From Taxillus chinensis (Eukaryota > Streptophyta > Magnoliopsida > Santalales > Loranthaceae), in the NCBI GenBank assembly GCA_023512835.1, contig CM042085.1, positions 9,222,062-9,286,061 on the forward strand: a stretch of DNA of 64,000 nt, in the 5' to 3' direction. This document shows, one piece after another, positions 11,291 through 21,439 of this stretch (positions within the stretch are counted from its first letter, which is position 1; each line of letters begins with the position of its first letter). Under the pieces are notes generated by a model that did not search any database, was not told where the DNA came from, and was given only the letters and a program-made list of their open reading frames with translations. Made by a program: the position numbers and the translations under genes.

Positions 11291-11850
11291 TAGCTTCCTT
11301 GGTTTGGCAAGGCTATTATCGGAGGTTCGTGGAGGATTTTTCCCGGTTGGCAGCTCCTATGACACACTTGACTAGGAAGGGAGTTCCTTTCATTTGGTCT
11401 GATGCGTGTGAGAGTGCTTTCATGGAGTCAAGGCACGATTGACCTCAGCACCTATCTTGATTCTTCCACAGGAGGGTGTGCCTTTCGAGGTGTATTGTGA
11501 TGCTTCCAGGGGTGGGACTTGGTTGTGTGTTGATGCAGACTCGGCAAGTGATTGCTTATGGGTCTAGGCGAGTTGAGACCACATGAGCAGCGGTATCCCA
11601 CGCATGATTTGGAGTTGGCCGTAGTTATCTTTGCACTTAAAAGTGGCGAGGTTATCTCCTTGGGGAGAAATTTGTGGTGTATACGGACCACAAGAGCTTG
11701 CGAGATATCTTTTCTCGGCGAGACTTGAACCTTAGGCAGGCGGTGGGTGGAGTACCTGCAGCAGTTTGAGTTTGATATGATGTACACCCTTGGGAAGGGT
11801 AATATGGTGGCAGATGCTCTGAGTAGGAAGAGCGGGCCGTGGTGGCCCAT
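11291..11850 (+). pseudogene. Element B RT connection and RNase H, frameshifted
   Basis: Blocks equivalent to 'SFLGLA', 'DFSRLAAPMTHLTRK' and 'PFEVYCDAS' (about 11478-11510), then 'VVYTDHKSL' (about 11670-11700) and 'YTLGKGNMVADALSRK' (about 11780-11830), occur in changing frames. This region would degrade the RNA strand during reverse transcription. Confidence 0.75.
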
Positions 11851-12084
11851 TGTGCCATTAAAAAATGGGAGATGATGAGTCGGTTGGCGCGATGAGGTTG
11901 CAAATGGTGACCGGTGAGGGGCGAGGGACCCTCAGTGTTGTTGTCGCAGTCCCGAGTTGCAGTGCAGATCATAGAGGATCCCTGGGGGGGACATTGATTG
12001 TGAGGTCATCGAGAGACAGGATTCGACGGGGCAGGCATCTTCTGATTGGACCGAGGATGCAGAGCATGTCTTGGCGGTATAGGG

Positions 12085-12565
12085 GTCGCCCGATAGTTCC
12101 CACTTCTCTTCGGGAGGAGGTTCTTCGGGAATTTCACCGGTCGAGGTTAGCTGTACATCCCGGTGGGACCAAGATGTACCATGCCGTGAGGAGGCGTTTT
12201 GGTGGCCAGGCCCGAAGAAGGCCGTTGCTGATTTTGTGAGGAGGTGTTTAACCTGTCAGCAGAAGTCAAGACAGCACCTGAGATCGGCTGGTGAGTTGCG
12301 GTCATTGCTAGTGCCAGAGTGGAAATGGTATCACCCAGATCCTTCTCATGTGCTGGACTATCGCGAGATAGACTTGGGCGATGATGGTGCCGTTGTTGAG
12401 ATGCCGGCACAGATTTTGGACAGAGGGGACCAGGTCTTGCGGGGCAAGACGATCCCACTAGTTCGGGTGTTATGGCGACACCGCGGCATGGAGGAGCAGA
12501 CTTGGGAGAAAGAGAGCCGGATGCGGGTTCTTCATCCCGAGACGTTCGAGGACGATCAATCCTGA
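12085..12565 (+). pseudogene. Element B integrase zinc finger fused to the C-terminal chromodomain (core deleted)
   Basis: An HHCC zinc-binding domain ('FHRSRLAVHPGGTKMYH', then 'RRCLTCQQ' at about 12236-12265) runs to 'PEWKW'. It then passes without a break into 'YHPDPSHVLDYREIDLGDDG' and the chromodomain-like 'IPLVRVLWRHRGMEEQTWEK', ending FEDDQS* at 12565. Element A has about 820 bp at this point encoding the D,D-35-E core. All three catalytic acidic residues are therefore absent from B. The junction falls at a shared GG. Confidence 0.85.
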
Positions 12566-12880
12566 GGTGAGGAGGATGTGAGGACCTTCCCCGAGGTATG
12601 AGTTATGTTTTATGCATTCGTTTTGCATATGTTTTGTACCCTTATGTGGTTATGCTTGAGATGTGGTTTGAGATGTGGTTAAGCTTGTTAGCTTGTTGTT
12701 ATTAAATATTGTGAAGCCTTTTTGGCTTGTTGTGAGTTGCATGGCACATGTGTGCTTGGTGATCATGTTGATGATCATGTGTCTTGTCTGGTTATTGTGC
12801 GGTGCTTGAGCTTGAATTTTGCTATGTCTTTTGGGCAAGCGTTTTATTTTTGAGGACGAAAAGTCCTAAGGTGGGGAGGA
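12566..12880 (+). other. Element B 3' untranslated region with doubled polypurine-tract block
   Basis: Non-coding. A block of about 37 bp at 12548-12585 (GAGGACGATCAATCCTGAGG..GAGGATGTGAGGAC) recurs at 12853-12889 as GAGGACGAAAAGTCCTAAGG..GAGGATGTAAAGAC. The second copy contains the working polypurine tract and LTR start. No other feature is seen. Confidence 0.65.
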
Positions 12881-14593
12881 TGTAAAGACTCGTATTTGGG
12901 CAGTCTTGAGAGATAGTCATTCTATGGGAATGTAACTATCCGGACGGTAGTGTAGCCATCGATGTGAGCATTTTGACCGTACTTGGGCCTGATTTTGAGT
13001 CGGGGCCCCATTTGACCCGATTGTTGACTTTCTCGGGGTTTATTGGTTGACCTTGCGTTTGAGCGGTCAATTTGGTTGGAAAATATCTGGATAGTGTTGT
13101 GCTCGTCATTTCGAGCGTTTGACCGTAGTTTGACTCAATTTGGAGTTCGGGACCTTGGAGGTCAATTATTGATAGGGTCAATGGTTGACTAGGTCGATTG
13201 ACTGGCATATAAATATAAATAGGGGGAAAGAGAGCTTCCACGTTACGTTTGGCGTTTCGCATCTGCGTTGGAGAGCTTAGAGAGAGAAAGAGAGAAGGAA
13301 GCTTGGAGCCTTCGATTTGGGGCGTTTTGAGCTCGTTCAAGCATCAAGAATCATTCCCGTAGGTGTTCCATTGATTCTTCACCCTTTTCTTGCTATTTTT
13401 TTGGATTAACATGTAAGAATTTGATGAAATCATGCAAATTCGTGTTGAACCCTAGAATTTGGGGAAAAACCAATTTTGGGTTGAATCTTGTATTTAAAAT
13501 GCGTTCGAGGGGTAAGACGTGATTTAAAACCTAATATATAGTATTAGGTATGAGTTTTATGAGATTCCGAAAGGTCCGGAGGTTTCTGGGTTGAATCCAG
13601 ACGAGAAACAGTGAAAAACGATGATGAACAAGAATCGTCGTGAATCGAGGTAGAGAAACGTGCCCGATGAGATCGACTGGAAATTGGAAATTTCGAATGT
13701 GCAGTTCCAAGGTTCAAGGTAGGTTCGATGTAGTGTAATTTCGAGTGTCGAATGTGCAATTTTCGAGTGTCGTTTCGAAGGTTCGAAGGTACTTCGAAGG
13801 GAGTTTCGAAGGCAGTTCATGGGTACTTCAAGGTAGTTCGAGAGTAGGTTCGAGGGTCGAAGACAGTCCGAAAAGAGATTCGAAAATACAGATTCGAAAT
13901 ACAAGAAAGGCAGATTCGAAAATGTAGTTTCACTGGCAGATTCCAAATACAGTTTGACTGTGTGGCGATCGTGGCCGGGCATATTGCGCCGTGGACAAAG
14001 CTAAGGCCTGAATTGAGCCGTTGAGCTCGTGGAGCTAGGGCCGAGTGCCCCGAGCTGGGATCCCATGGAGGATCGTGGACAAGTTGTCCTGATATTTGTT
14101 GCAGTCGAGTCCCGATGTTTGTGTACACTACACAAGTGCACGAGTACACTGAGCATATAGTATAGACTTATATGTGTTGCATGATGTGGAGTGTTAGGGT
14201 CACCTACCGAGCTTTCCGCTCACCCCTACTTGTTGTTTACCCTTTTCGGGTGTGACCCGAGACTAGTGGAGGACTTTCTTCCAGGAGGACGCCCACTACT
14301 CGATGTATGATACGCTTATATTCGTATTGTTTTATGTGATATCCCGGACATGGGTCCGTGGACATTTGTATTTGCATACCGTATGACTGTTTGACTCTTT
14401 GTATGCATGATGATATATGGGAAAGTACAGGATTATCCTTGGTGTATGATCGTACAGGGTTGCATATTTGAGACAAAGACCTGCGGTGTAGTCTCTCTAA
14501 TGGTGTTAGTCACCAACCCCTTGACCTTTCGGGTGCAGGCAAGGGGAAGTCATGTACCTGGTTCCGGGTTCCCTGGAATTCGGGGGCGTGACA
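12881..14593 (+). repeat. Element B 3' LTR (1713 bp, internally deleted)
   Basis: Starts TGTAAAGACTCG after the polypurine tract and ends GGGGGCGTGACA. By eye it is very close to the 5' LTR over shared parts, but a segment of about 520 bp (5' LTR 7057-7578) is missing at the junction 13960/13961. The CTCCCC target-site duplication follows at 14594-14599. Confidence 0.9.
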
Positions 14594-14599
14594 CTCCCC

Positions 14600-15958
14600 T
14601 TAATAATGTATGCCAAAAACCCATTATTAATAAAATAACACTTATATTTTATTTATTTTGTTTTATTAGCCACCCATTTTCAAACCTAGGATGTAACCCT
14701 TTGAAAATAGGCCCTAATAAACCAAAAACATGGGCCACTCATGTTTTCACATGGTGTGACATATGTCCCCTCTCGTCTCATCTCGTGTGGGCCCCATCTG
14801 CCCTTGTGTGGGCCCCACTGGGAACCCGAGCGCCGAAAAATCCAAAACTGGACATGTTCGACCGTGGCAATCTCCTGAACTCAGATATGCCCTCGAAATT
14901 CCTAAACGATGATCCGAATCACTTATTCTAGCTCGAATAGTAATTTTGAGTCGATCTAACAATCCGGGCTCTTATTGATTCCGAACTTGAATCAATCTGG
15001 ACCGATTGCTTTGTGTAGTTCCACCAACTACCGGACCTACCAAATACACTATTGTGTGACCCTCTAGGTTCCTTCCTTAATGGCTATGGTCCCACCATAG
15101 TCCGTGAACGTTATCTAGCAACACGACACGGCGACCAAAAAGGATGAGATATATCGTATAAGTCGACAACCTTCTACAAACGCTCACTGTGTATTTTAAT
15201 CCTTTTGTCACGGACATCGCAACAAGCGGAATGCATACCTATGCCATCAGTCCTATTGCTTGTTATATTTTTCTTTGACTTTCTGATGGACTTGTCTGGA
15301 ACACCATGGCCATGGATTTCAGTACAGACACTACCATCAAGTCAAAGGGCCAGCGATGTCATCTTCCATAACTTAGAAGGACAAATCCTCTCTTGACCCA
15401 TCTGTTATTGTCATACCAGTCATGACATACCTAACACAAGCTACCTCGCCACGAGCATCTATGTCATGGTTTTCATCATGTATCAAAGTATGTGACTTGT
15501 GGTATACAATAACAATGGTCTCAAGTCGAGGACCAATACACACGTCTATAGATGAGAACGATCAATGGCATCTTGATGTGCCGTTCTCATTAACGGGTCA
15601 GTCCTCATGATCTCCCAAACTTGGAGATCACCAAGTGCGAACACTATGAGAAAGTGTCTCAATGCTTATGAGCCCCCAACACCTGATAGTCAAACATCTT
15701 CTGTGTCCAATCAGAAAGATGTATCTAGACCATAGGACATATAGTTTAAGATATTGTCATAATATCCAATAGGTTCTCATTATAGCGGGGACTGTTATAA
15801 CCGGTTGATGCGACAATATACTATGGACATTATCGTGTATGTGAACGCGGAAGTATAATGAACATACACTGATAAATATATAAACACATAATGTATAATA
15901 CAACGAAATCCCAAGATATACATGTACAGTGGTTGGGTCTAGGGCACCCAATCCAACA
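14600..15958 (-). repeat. Right part of element X
   Basis: A stretch of 1.36 kb with no coding sequence I can recognise. On the minus strand it begins TGTTGGATTGGGTGCCC at 15958. It continues beyond B as 5537-5998. Confidence 0.55.
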
Positions 15959-15963
15959 ATAAT

Positions 15964-16411
15964 GACAACTGAATGCGGTCTTAGGGATATCTACCTCCCT
16001 AACCCTCAACTGATGGGTATCCAGACCTCAAGTCTATCTTGGAAAATCACCTCGCACCACGAAACTGATCAAACAGGTCATCGATCCTCGGCAATGGGTA
16101 CCTGTTCTTCACAGTCACCTGGTTCAGCTTCCGGAGTCTATACACAATCGAAGCGAACCATCCGCCTTCTTAGCGAACAACACTGGAACACTCCACGGTG
16201 AGCTACTCCGCCTGATAAAGCCTCGTGCTAGTAGATCATCTACCTGCCTCTTGAGCTCCCTAAGCTCTGTCAGTGCCATCCTGTAGGCCGCTAACTTGAT
16301 TGGTGTTGTCCCTGGCAACAACTCGATCGAAAACTCTACCTCCCTCACGGGTGGCAAACTGACCAAGTCCTCAGGAAACACATCCGAGAACTGATCTACA
16401 ATGGGTGGCAA
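15964..16411 (-). pseudogene. Element A reverse transcriptase, N-terminal half
   Basis: '[20 protein letters not shown]' through '[20 protein letters not shown]' and 'SLRLCI' on the minus strand, then fingers and palm sequence up to the X insertion point. The other half of this gene is at 5531 and below. Confidence 0.85.
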
Positions 16412-16479
16412 AACAGCCTTCCCTCTCTCCTCCTGTCAACCAACATCAAGCCGGCTAACCGGTGGGTCACATCACCCCA

Positions 16480-16996
16480 CCCATGCCTCAAAGGTCCCAA
16501 CCCGCATGCCTCCTCGCTCCACTCACCCACAAAGACACCCCGCGTGCCCTCTGGGCGTGAGGAACGTCATGCGCCATCGAAAATAATCAATCTTGGCCTC
16601 CACGGAGACCAACCAATCCATACCCAGGATAATATCAAAATCATCTAACTCCATGATATACAAGTCACACAACAGGTTAACACCCCCAAGTGTTACCGGA
16701 CAAGCACGACAAATACTCTCAAATATCACTATTCCACCCAAAGGTGAAGCAACCATTAGAGACTGACTAACCGTCTCCCGATCTAACTCCAATCTAACCA
16801 CCGTAGCATACGAAATAAAAGAATAGGTAGCACTAGTATCAATCAAAACTGAACAGATAGTATGAGAAATGATGATGGTACCTCTCACCACCGAAGGTCC
16901 TGTCTCCGCCTCGTCCATTGGGGGAACCTCTCGCCTCTTTCTTTGGGTAAGGGAAAAAGTCCTCTCTCGTGGCCCACCGCCACTAGCTTGGCCCAT
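16480..16996 (-). pseudogene. Element A aspartic protease with altered active site
   Basis: The 157-residue open frame contains 'TICSVLIDTSATYSFISYAT' and 'DDFDIILGMDWLVSVEAKID'. The active-site triad region is DTSA where the family and element B have DTGA, so the glycine is replaced by serine. Other protease blocks are intact, and this part is less frameshifted than B's. Confidence 0.8.
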
Positions 16997-16999
16997 TAG

Positions 17000-18259
17000 G
17001 GCCTTGCACCGCCGATCAACATGACCCTGTGCCTCGCGCTGAAGCCGCTACACCGCAAGTCGCGTCTTGTGTGCTCTCGTGCCGGCGGCACCGACCTCTG
17101 GGACGGAGCCCCAATCCTCTGTCCCTATTCTCTCGGACAAGGGCCTACACTTTGGGTCGAGCTAAGGGTAACACATTCCCTAGCTCCATGTCCCACTTTC
17201 CCGCATCGAAAGCATGTCATCCTTTTCCTCGGGCGGTCTCTCGACAAATGTCCTGGTCAAACAACAACTCCAACAAGTACCTGACCTCCGATTAGCTAAA
17301 CTCTCATGGGGTCCCACACCTGGCCGGAAACCCTCTGCGTTTGCCTCCTCTCGGGCCGAGCGGCACCGCTCTCCCCACTCGCCTCTTCTTGCTCGGACCT
17401 ACCGAACCGCCCGACCTCTGGGCTCTCGCCTAATCCCGACCTCGCTCAATAATGAGTGCCTTGTCGACCGCCTCCCCTGGGTCGGTTAATTGCATCGGTT
17501 CCACTGTCTTTTCAGAGATGGCCTCAAGCCCCGATTAAAATCCTGCGTCTTACGGGCTTCCTTTTCCCAAGCCGCAAGAGCAAACCGCCCTAAATCTGTG
17601 AAGGCTTGCACATACTCACCCACACCGCTTCCCCGATGAAGCTCATAATACTCTCTCCGTCGTGCATACTACAACGAACCGGGAAAATACTCCCCAAAGA
17701 ATCGCTCAACAAACTCTCTCTCTAGCTCATCCGACTTCCATGGACAACTCTAGTGGCTTCTCACCACCTACGTGGGATACCCAACGGATAGTGCGTCGCC
17801 ACTCGCACCCGCTCCTCATCTGGCACTCCAATCATCTCAAAGATGTCCTCTTATCCACCTAATCCAGTCCTCGGCTACCTCTAGCCGTGAACCATCCTCA
17901 AAAGTCCTGGGTGCATGTTTCAAAAACGCAGCCCCGGGCCACTCCTCGTCGTGTTGACTCTATCACGACCTCCCGTCGTGCACGTCCCGCACCACCCTCG
18001 CCTCCTGGCTGCGAGGCCGTGGCGGCTGTTGAGGCCGCTGTTGCCTCTTCAGCTCATCCACCTCTCTAGCCATATCCCTCATCGAGCCCGCATACCCCGC
18101 ATGGCCTCCTGCAACCGAATCAACACTGGGCTAAATCGGATCCCACAACGGGAGCCGATGACCTCTCGCCGTGGGCTCTGCTGCCCCCTGGTGCCCCGAC
18201 TCTATCGTGGGCTCCTGCCCAGGCCTTGGCCTCGGACAACTCTCCTCAGGTGGTCCCAT
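17000..18259 (-). pseudogene. gag: Element A gag, heavily frameshifted
   Basis: The start is probably the ATG at 18259 on the minus strand, matching B's gag start. Nucleocapsid zinc-knuckle DNA is recognisable at about 17190-17280, with the second knuckle C-F-R-C-G-K-V-G-H. Capsid blocks match B's through many stops and indels. It encodes no functional protein. Confidence 0.75.
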
Positions 18260-18350
18260 CGCACCGGCCACAACAACAAACAACAAACGATCAATACTAG
18301 TATCGCTAGCACAAACAAACTATCAAAGGCACATTCAACTCGTAGGTTCT

Positions 18351-18468
18351 CACCACACGACCTGTAGATCCATAACCATGCATATAGCATCGTGTCCCCC
18401 CTCAGGGTACACCACACGACCCGTAGGTCCACAACCATGCATATAGCATCGTGTCACCCCTCAGGGTA
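18351..18468 (-). repeat. 59-bp tandem duplication in element A leader
   Basis: Two adjacent copies, 18351-18409 and 18410-18468, each beginning CACCACACGACC and ending CTCAGGGTA, with a few mismatches. Element B has one copy at the equivalent place (about 8490-8555). Confidence 0.8.
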
Positions 18469-18741
18469 CACCACAATCAAGTTCGGCTCTCACGGCCACG
18501 TGCCATCCCGGCACCAAATGCAATCATATCACACACACAAGGACAAACTAGTGCCCTACATGCACACAAGCATACCACTAGCAATGCACCCCATCCCCAT
18601 GTATGCTCCCAGGATGATCTAACCGACACCAAAATAACCTAGAACACATGTAAGGACAGCGTTGATCGGGCGCCCTCCCTATAGTTTTCCAAGTCACATG
18701 AAATCAATTAACCACCCTTCACTAACCTAGGTCCACTAAAC

Positions 18742-18755
18742 CTGGCTCGATACTA
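18742..18755 (-). other. Element A primer-binding site
   Basis: On the minus strand TAGTATCGAGCC follows the LTR end. It is a mutated tRNA-iMet primer-binding site like that of element B. Confidence 0.6.
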
Positions 18756-18758
18756 ACT

Positions 18759-20736
18759 TGTCACGCCCCCAAATTCCAGGGAACCTGGAACTAGGAACAT
18801 GACTTCCCCTTGCCCACACCTGATAGTCAAGGGGTTGGTGACTAGCACCAATGGAGACTACACCGCGGGTCTTTGTCTCAAATATGCAACCCCGTATACC
18901 ATATATCAAAGGTAATTCTGTATTTTCCCATATATCATCATGCATACAATGAGTCAAACAATCATACGGACATCACATCATAAACAGGATGCAAATACAA
19001 CTATCCACGGACCCATGTCCGGTATATCACATAAAATAATACAGAATATAATACTATATCATACATCAAAGTAGTGGGCGTCCTCCCGGAAGAAAGTCCT
19101 CCAATAGTCTCGGGTCACACCTGAAAAGGTAAACAACAAGTAGGGGTGAGCGACAAGCTCGGTAGGTGACCCCAACGCTCCACATCATGCAAACATACAA
19201 GTCTATACTACATGCTTTGTGTACTCGTGCACCGTGTAGTGTGCACAATCATCGGACTCAACCTGCAAACAAACATTAGGACCCGGCCTGCCTAGACAGA
19301 CAGCTTGTCCACGATCCTCCACGGGATCCCGGCTTAGGGCACTCAGCCCTAACTCCATGAGCTCAACGACTCAACTGAGGCCTTAGCCTGTCCACGGCGC
19401 AATATGCCCGGCCACAATCGCCACGTAGGCTTCGCCATCGGCGCATATGCTCGCCACGTCAACCACATAGCACCATCGGTGCATCATGGTGAGAACCCAA
19501 TAAGTCATAGAGCCTAAGCCCCAATCCCTCAAACCAACATACCAACACCAATATGGTCTTAAGGTATACAACACTCCCTTTAAAACGTAGCCGGTCTTCA
19601 CCAATCGATCCTCATTCCTTGATAAGGAAAAAGATACCCATAGGATTTGTTTTCTTGAAATAAAAGTCCCGGCATTAGGTTCCCATAAAGCATAACTAAG
19701 ATAATCTTATTTTTGAGGATTTTTCCGAGATGTCTAACCCCACTTTTCAAAAATTCACCTCTACGAAAAACTAGATTTTTCCGAGATTTTACACTAAATC
19801 CCAATTTTCACATTTTGAAGGAGTGGGAATTAATTTTTCTAGTATTTTTCTTTGAATCCAAATGGGGGTATTTCGGTTATTTACATTGTAACTTAATACT
19901 TAAATGTGTAGATGGGTATGGGTTACAATGCAAATAGTCCAGTCCAGTGTAGTCCAGGGACCAGTTACCTGTTGGAGCTGCGACTCGTAGCGCAGAACTG
20001 CACGCGCGCCTCGAGACTCATAACTGGAGCTACGACTCGTACGCGTAGTGCGTCTCGAAGACTCGAAGCGGGTCTTCGATCTTCGACCTTCGGACTACGA
20101 ACTATGAACCTTTGAACTGCGAACCTTCGAACTACGAACTACGGACTACAAGTCTACGAACTACGATCCTACAAACTACGACCCTACGACCCGGAACTTC
20201 GGATCTTTGTCATTTCGACCCAAGTAACACGCCCAGGGTACTGTTCATCATCGTTTCGCTTGTTCTTCGTCTGGAAACCAACCCAGCTGACCCCTTGATG
20301 CTCCCAAACACACGTTTTACGCAACAAACGACCATATCTACCTCAAAATGCGTCCAGAATGCCTCTAAATCTCACATAAGAACAAAAAACACGCACAAAT
20401 AATTGCAGATGCGATAAATCTAGATCTAGACCAGATTTCCATGGTTGACTTCTCAACCATCATGAAATACACAGTTATACATCCCTAAAATCACGAAACA
20501 CATCTCTACAATGATCTAAATCGGTTAGTAACCACAGATCTTATGCTAAACAACTAGATCTAACCCAGAATTGGATTTCCCCAAAAATTTATGGTTCATG
20601 CTCAATTTCATAAATCATGATAAATTCATGTAGATCCAAAACAGAATCAAAATAAGGAGTTTAAGGACACCTACCTAAAGTGATTCTTTGAACTCCACGA
20701 ACCCAAAATCGCCCCAAATCGCTAAGGCATCAAGCT

Positions 20737-20768
<32 letters not shown>

Positions 20769-21190
20769 CAAACGCACAAATGTGATACCGTAAAGTGAAA
20801 GCTCTTTCTTTTTCTCGCTTATTTATATTTCTTTTAGTCATTGACCAATAACTGACCTAATCAATCATTGCACTAGTCAATAATTGACCTCCCCACACAA
20901 TAATTGACCTCAAAGGTCCCGAACTCCAAATTGAGTCAAATTACGATCAAAAACGCTCGAAATGACGAGCACAACACTAAACAGATATTATTACACCCAA
21001 ATGACCGCCTAACGCAAACTCAACCAATAAACCCCAAAAAGTCAACAATCGGATCAAATGGGGCCCCGACACCGAATCAGGCCCAGGTACAATCAAAATG
21101 CTCACATCGACGACTTCACAACCGTCAAGATAGTTGCATTCCCATAGAATGACTATCTTTCAAAACTAACCAAATACGAGTATTGGATCA
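18759..21190 (-). repeat. Element A 5' LTR (about 2.43 kb)
   Basis: On the minus strand it starts near 21190 (TGATCCAATACTCG) and ends GGGGGCGTGACA at 18759. It shares blocks with B's LTR throughout: CATTCCCATAGAATG, GAACTCCAAATTGAGTCAAA, and the terminal GACTTCCCCTTGCC region. It contains a (CT)n run at about 20739-20768 and an ACGAA/TTCGA-rich repetitive stretch at about 20020-20210. Confidence 0.85.
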
Positions 21191-21439
21191 TTGTGAGATA
21201 ATTATTTGGGTGTGTTTAAGAGCTAATTATTTAATGTATATCAATATATATTTAAGAGTTAAATATATATTATATAACTATTTATTTAATCTACTAAATA
21301 TTTTTATCCATATAATATGATTAAATGAGTAATTATATTATTTATTTATTTGATAAATAAATATTATTATATATTTATTTATTTAGCTTTAATGCATAAT
21401 AATTATATTATTTAAAGAATGATTGTATTGATATGTTTC

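Larger units (their letters stand above)
6005..14593 (+). mobile_element. Element B: plus-strand Tekay/Del-type Ty3/gypsy chromovirus with both LTRs
   Basis: An 8.6-kb element with LTRs at 6005-8206 and 12881-14593. The PBS TGGTATCGAGC is at 8210-8220 and the polypurine tract AAGGTGGGGAGGA at 12868-12880. Internal order is gag, protease, RT, RNase H, integrase zinc finger and chromodomain. It belongs to the same family as A but is better preserved, which fits its position as the youngest layer of the nest. It cannot move on its own: gag and RT carry frameshifts and the integrase catalytic core is missing. Confidence 0.9.
5532..15963 (-). mobile_element. Element X: LTR-like insertion (probable solo LTR) in A's RT, itself split by element B
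   Basis: A 5-bp direct repeat ATAAT (5532-5536 and 15959-15963) flanks the insertion, and removing it restores A's RT reading order. Without B, X is about 1.83 kb: 5537-6004 plus 14600-15958. Read on the minus strand it starts TGTTGGATTGGGTGCCC at 15958, a typical LTR start, but ends ACGGAACCAAG at 5537 instead of the usual CA. It has no recognisable protein. Its length and TG start suggest a solo LTR of another family. The odd end leaves room for a non-LTR origin. Confidence 0.6.
2311..21190 (-). mobile_element. Element A: minus-strand Tekay/Del-type Ty3/gypsy chromovirus, interrupted by X and B
   Basis: The 5' LTR is at 18759-21190 and the truncated 3' LTR at 2311-2842. The coding order on the minus strand is gag, protease, RT start (18259 to 15964), then, after a 10.4-kb interruption, the rest of RT, RNase H, integrase and chromodomain (5531 to 3125). 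The two RT halves meet almost exactly once X (with B inside) is removed: the right piece stops at the codons for TAFSC, and the left piece resumes at H-[Y]-E-W-L-V-M-P-F-G. Assignment to Tekay/Del rests on gag-PR-RT-RH-INT order plus a chromodomain-like C-terminus with 'HPDPSHVLDY' and 'IPLVRVLWRHRGMEE'. Frames carry many stops and indels, so the element is dead. Confidence 0.85.
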
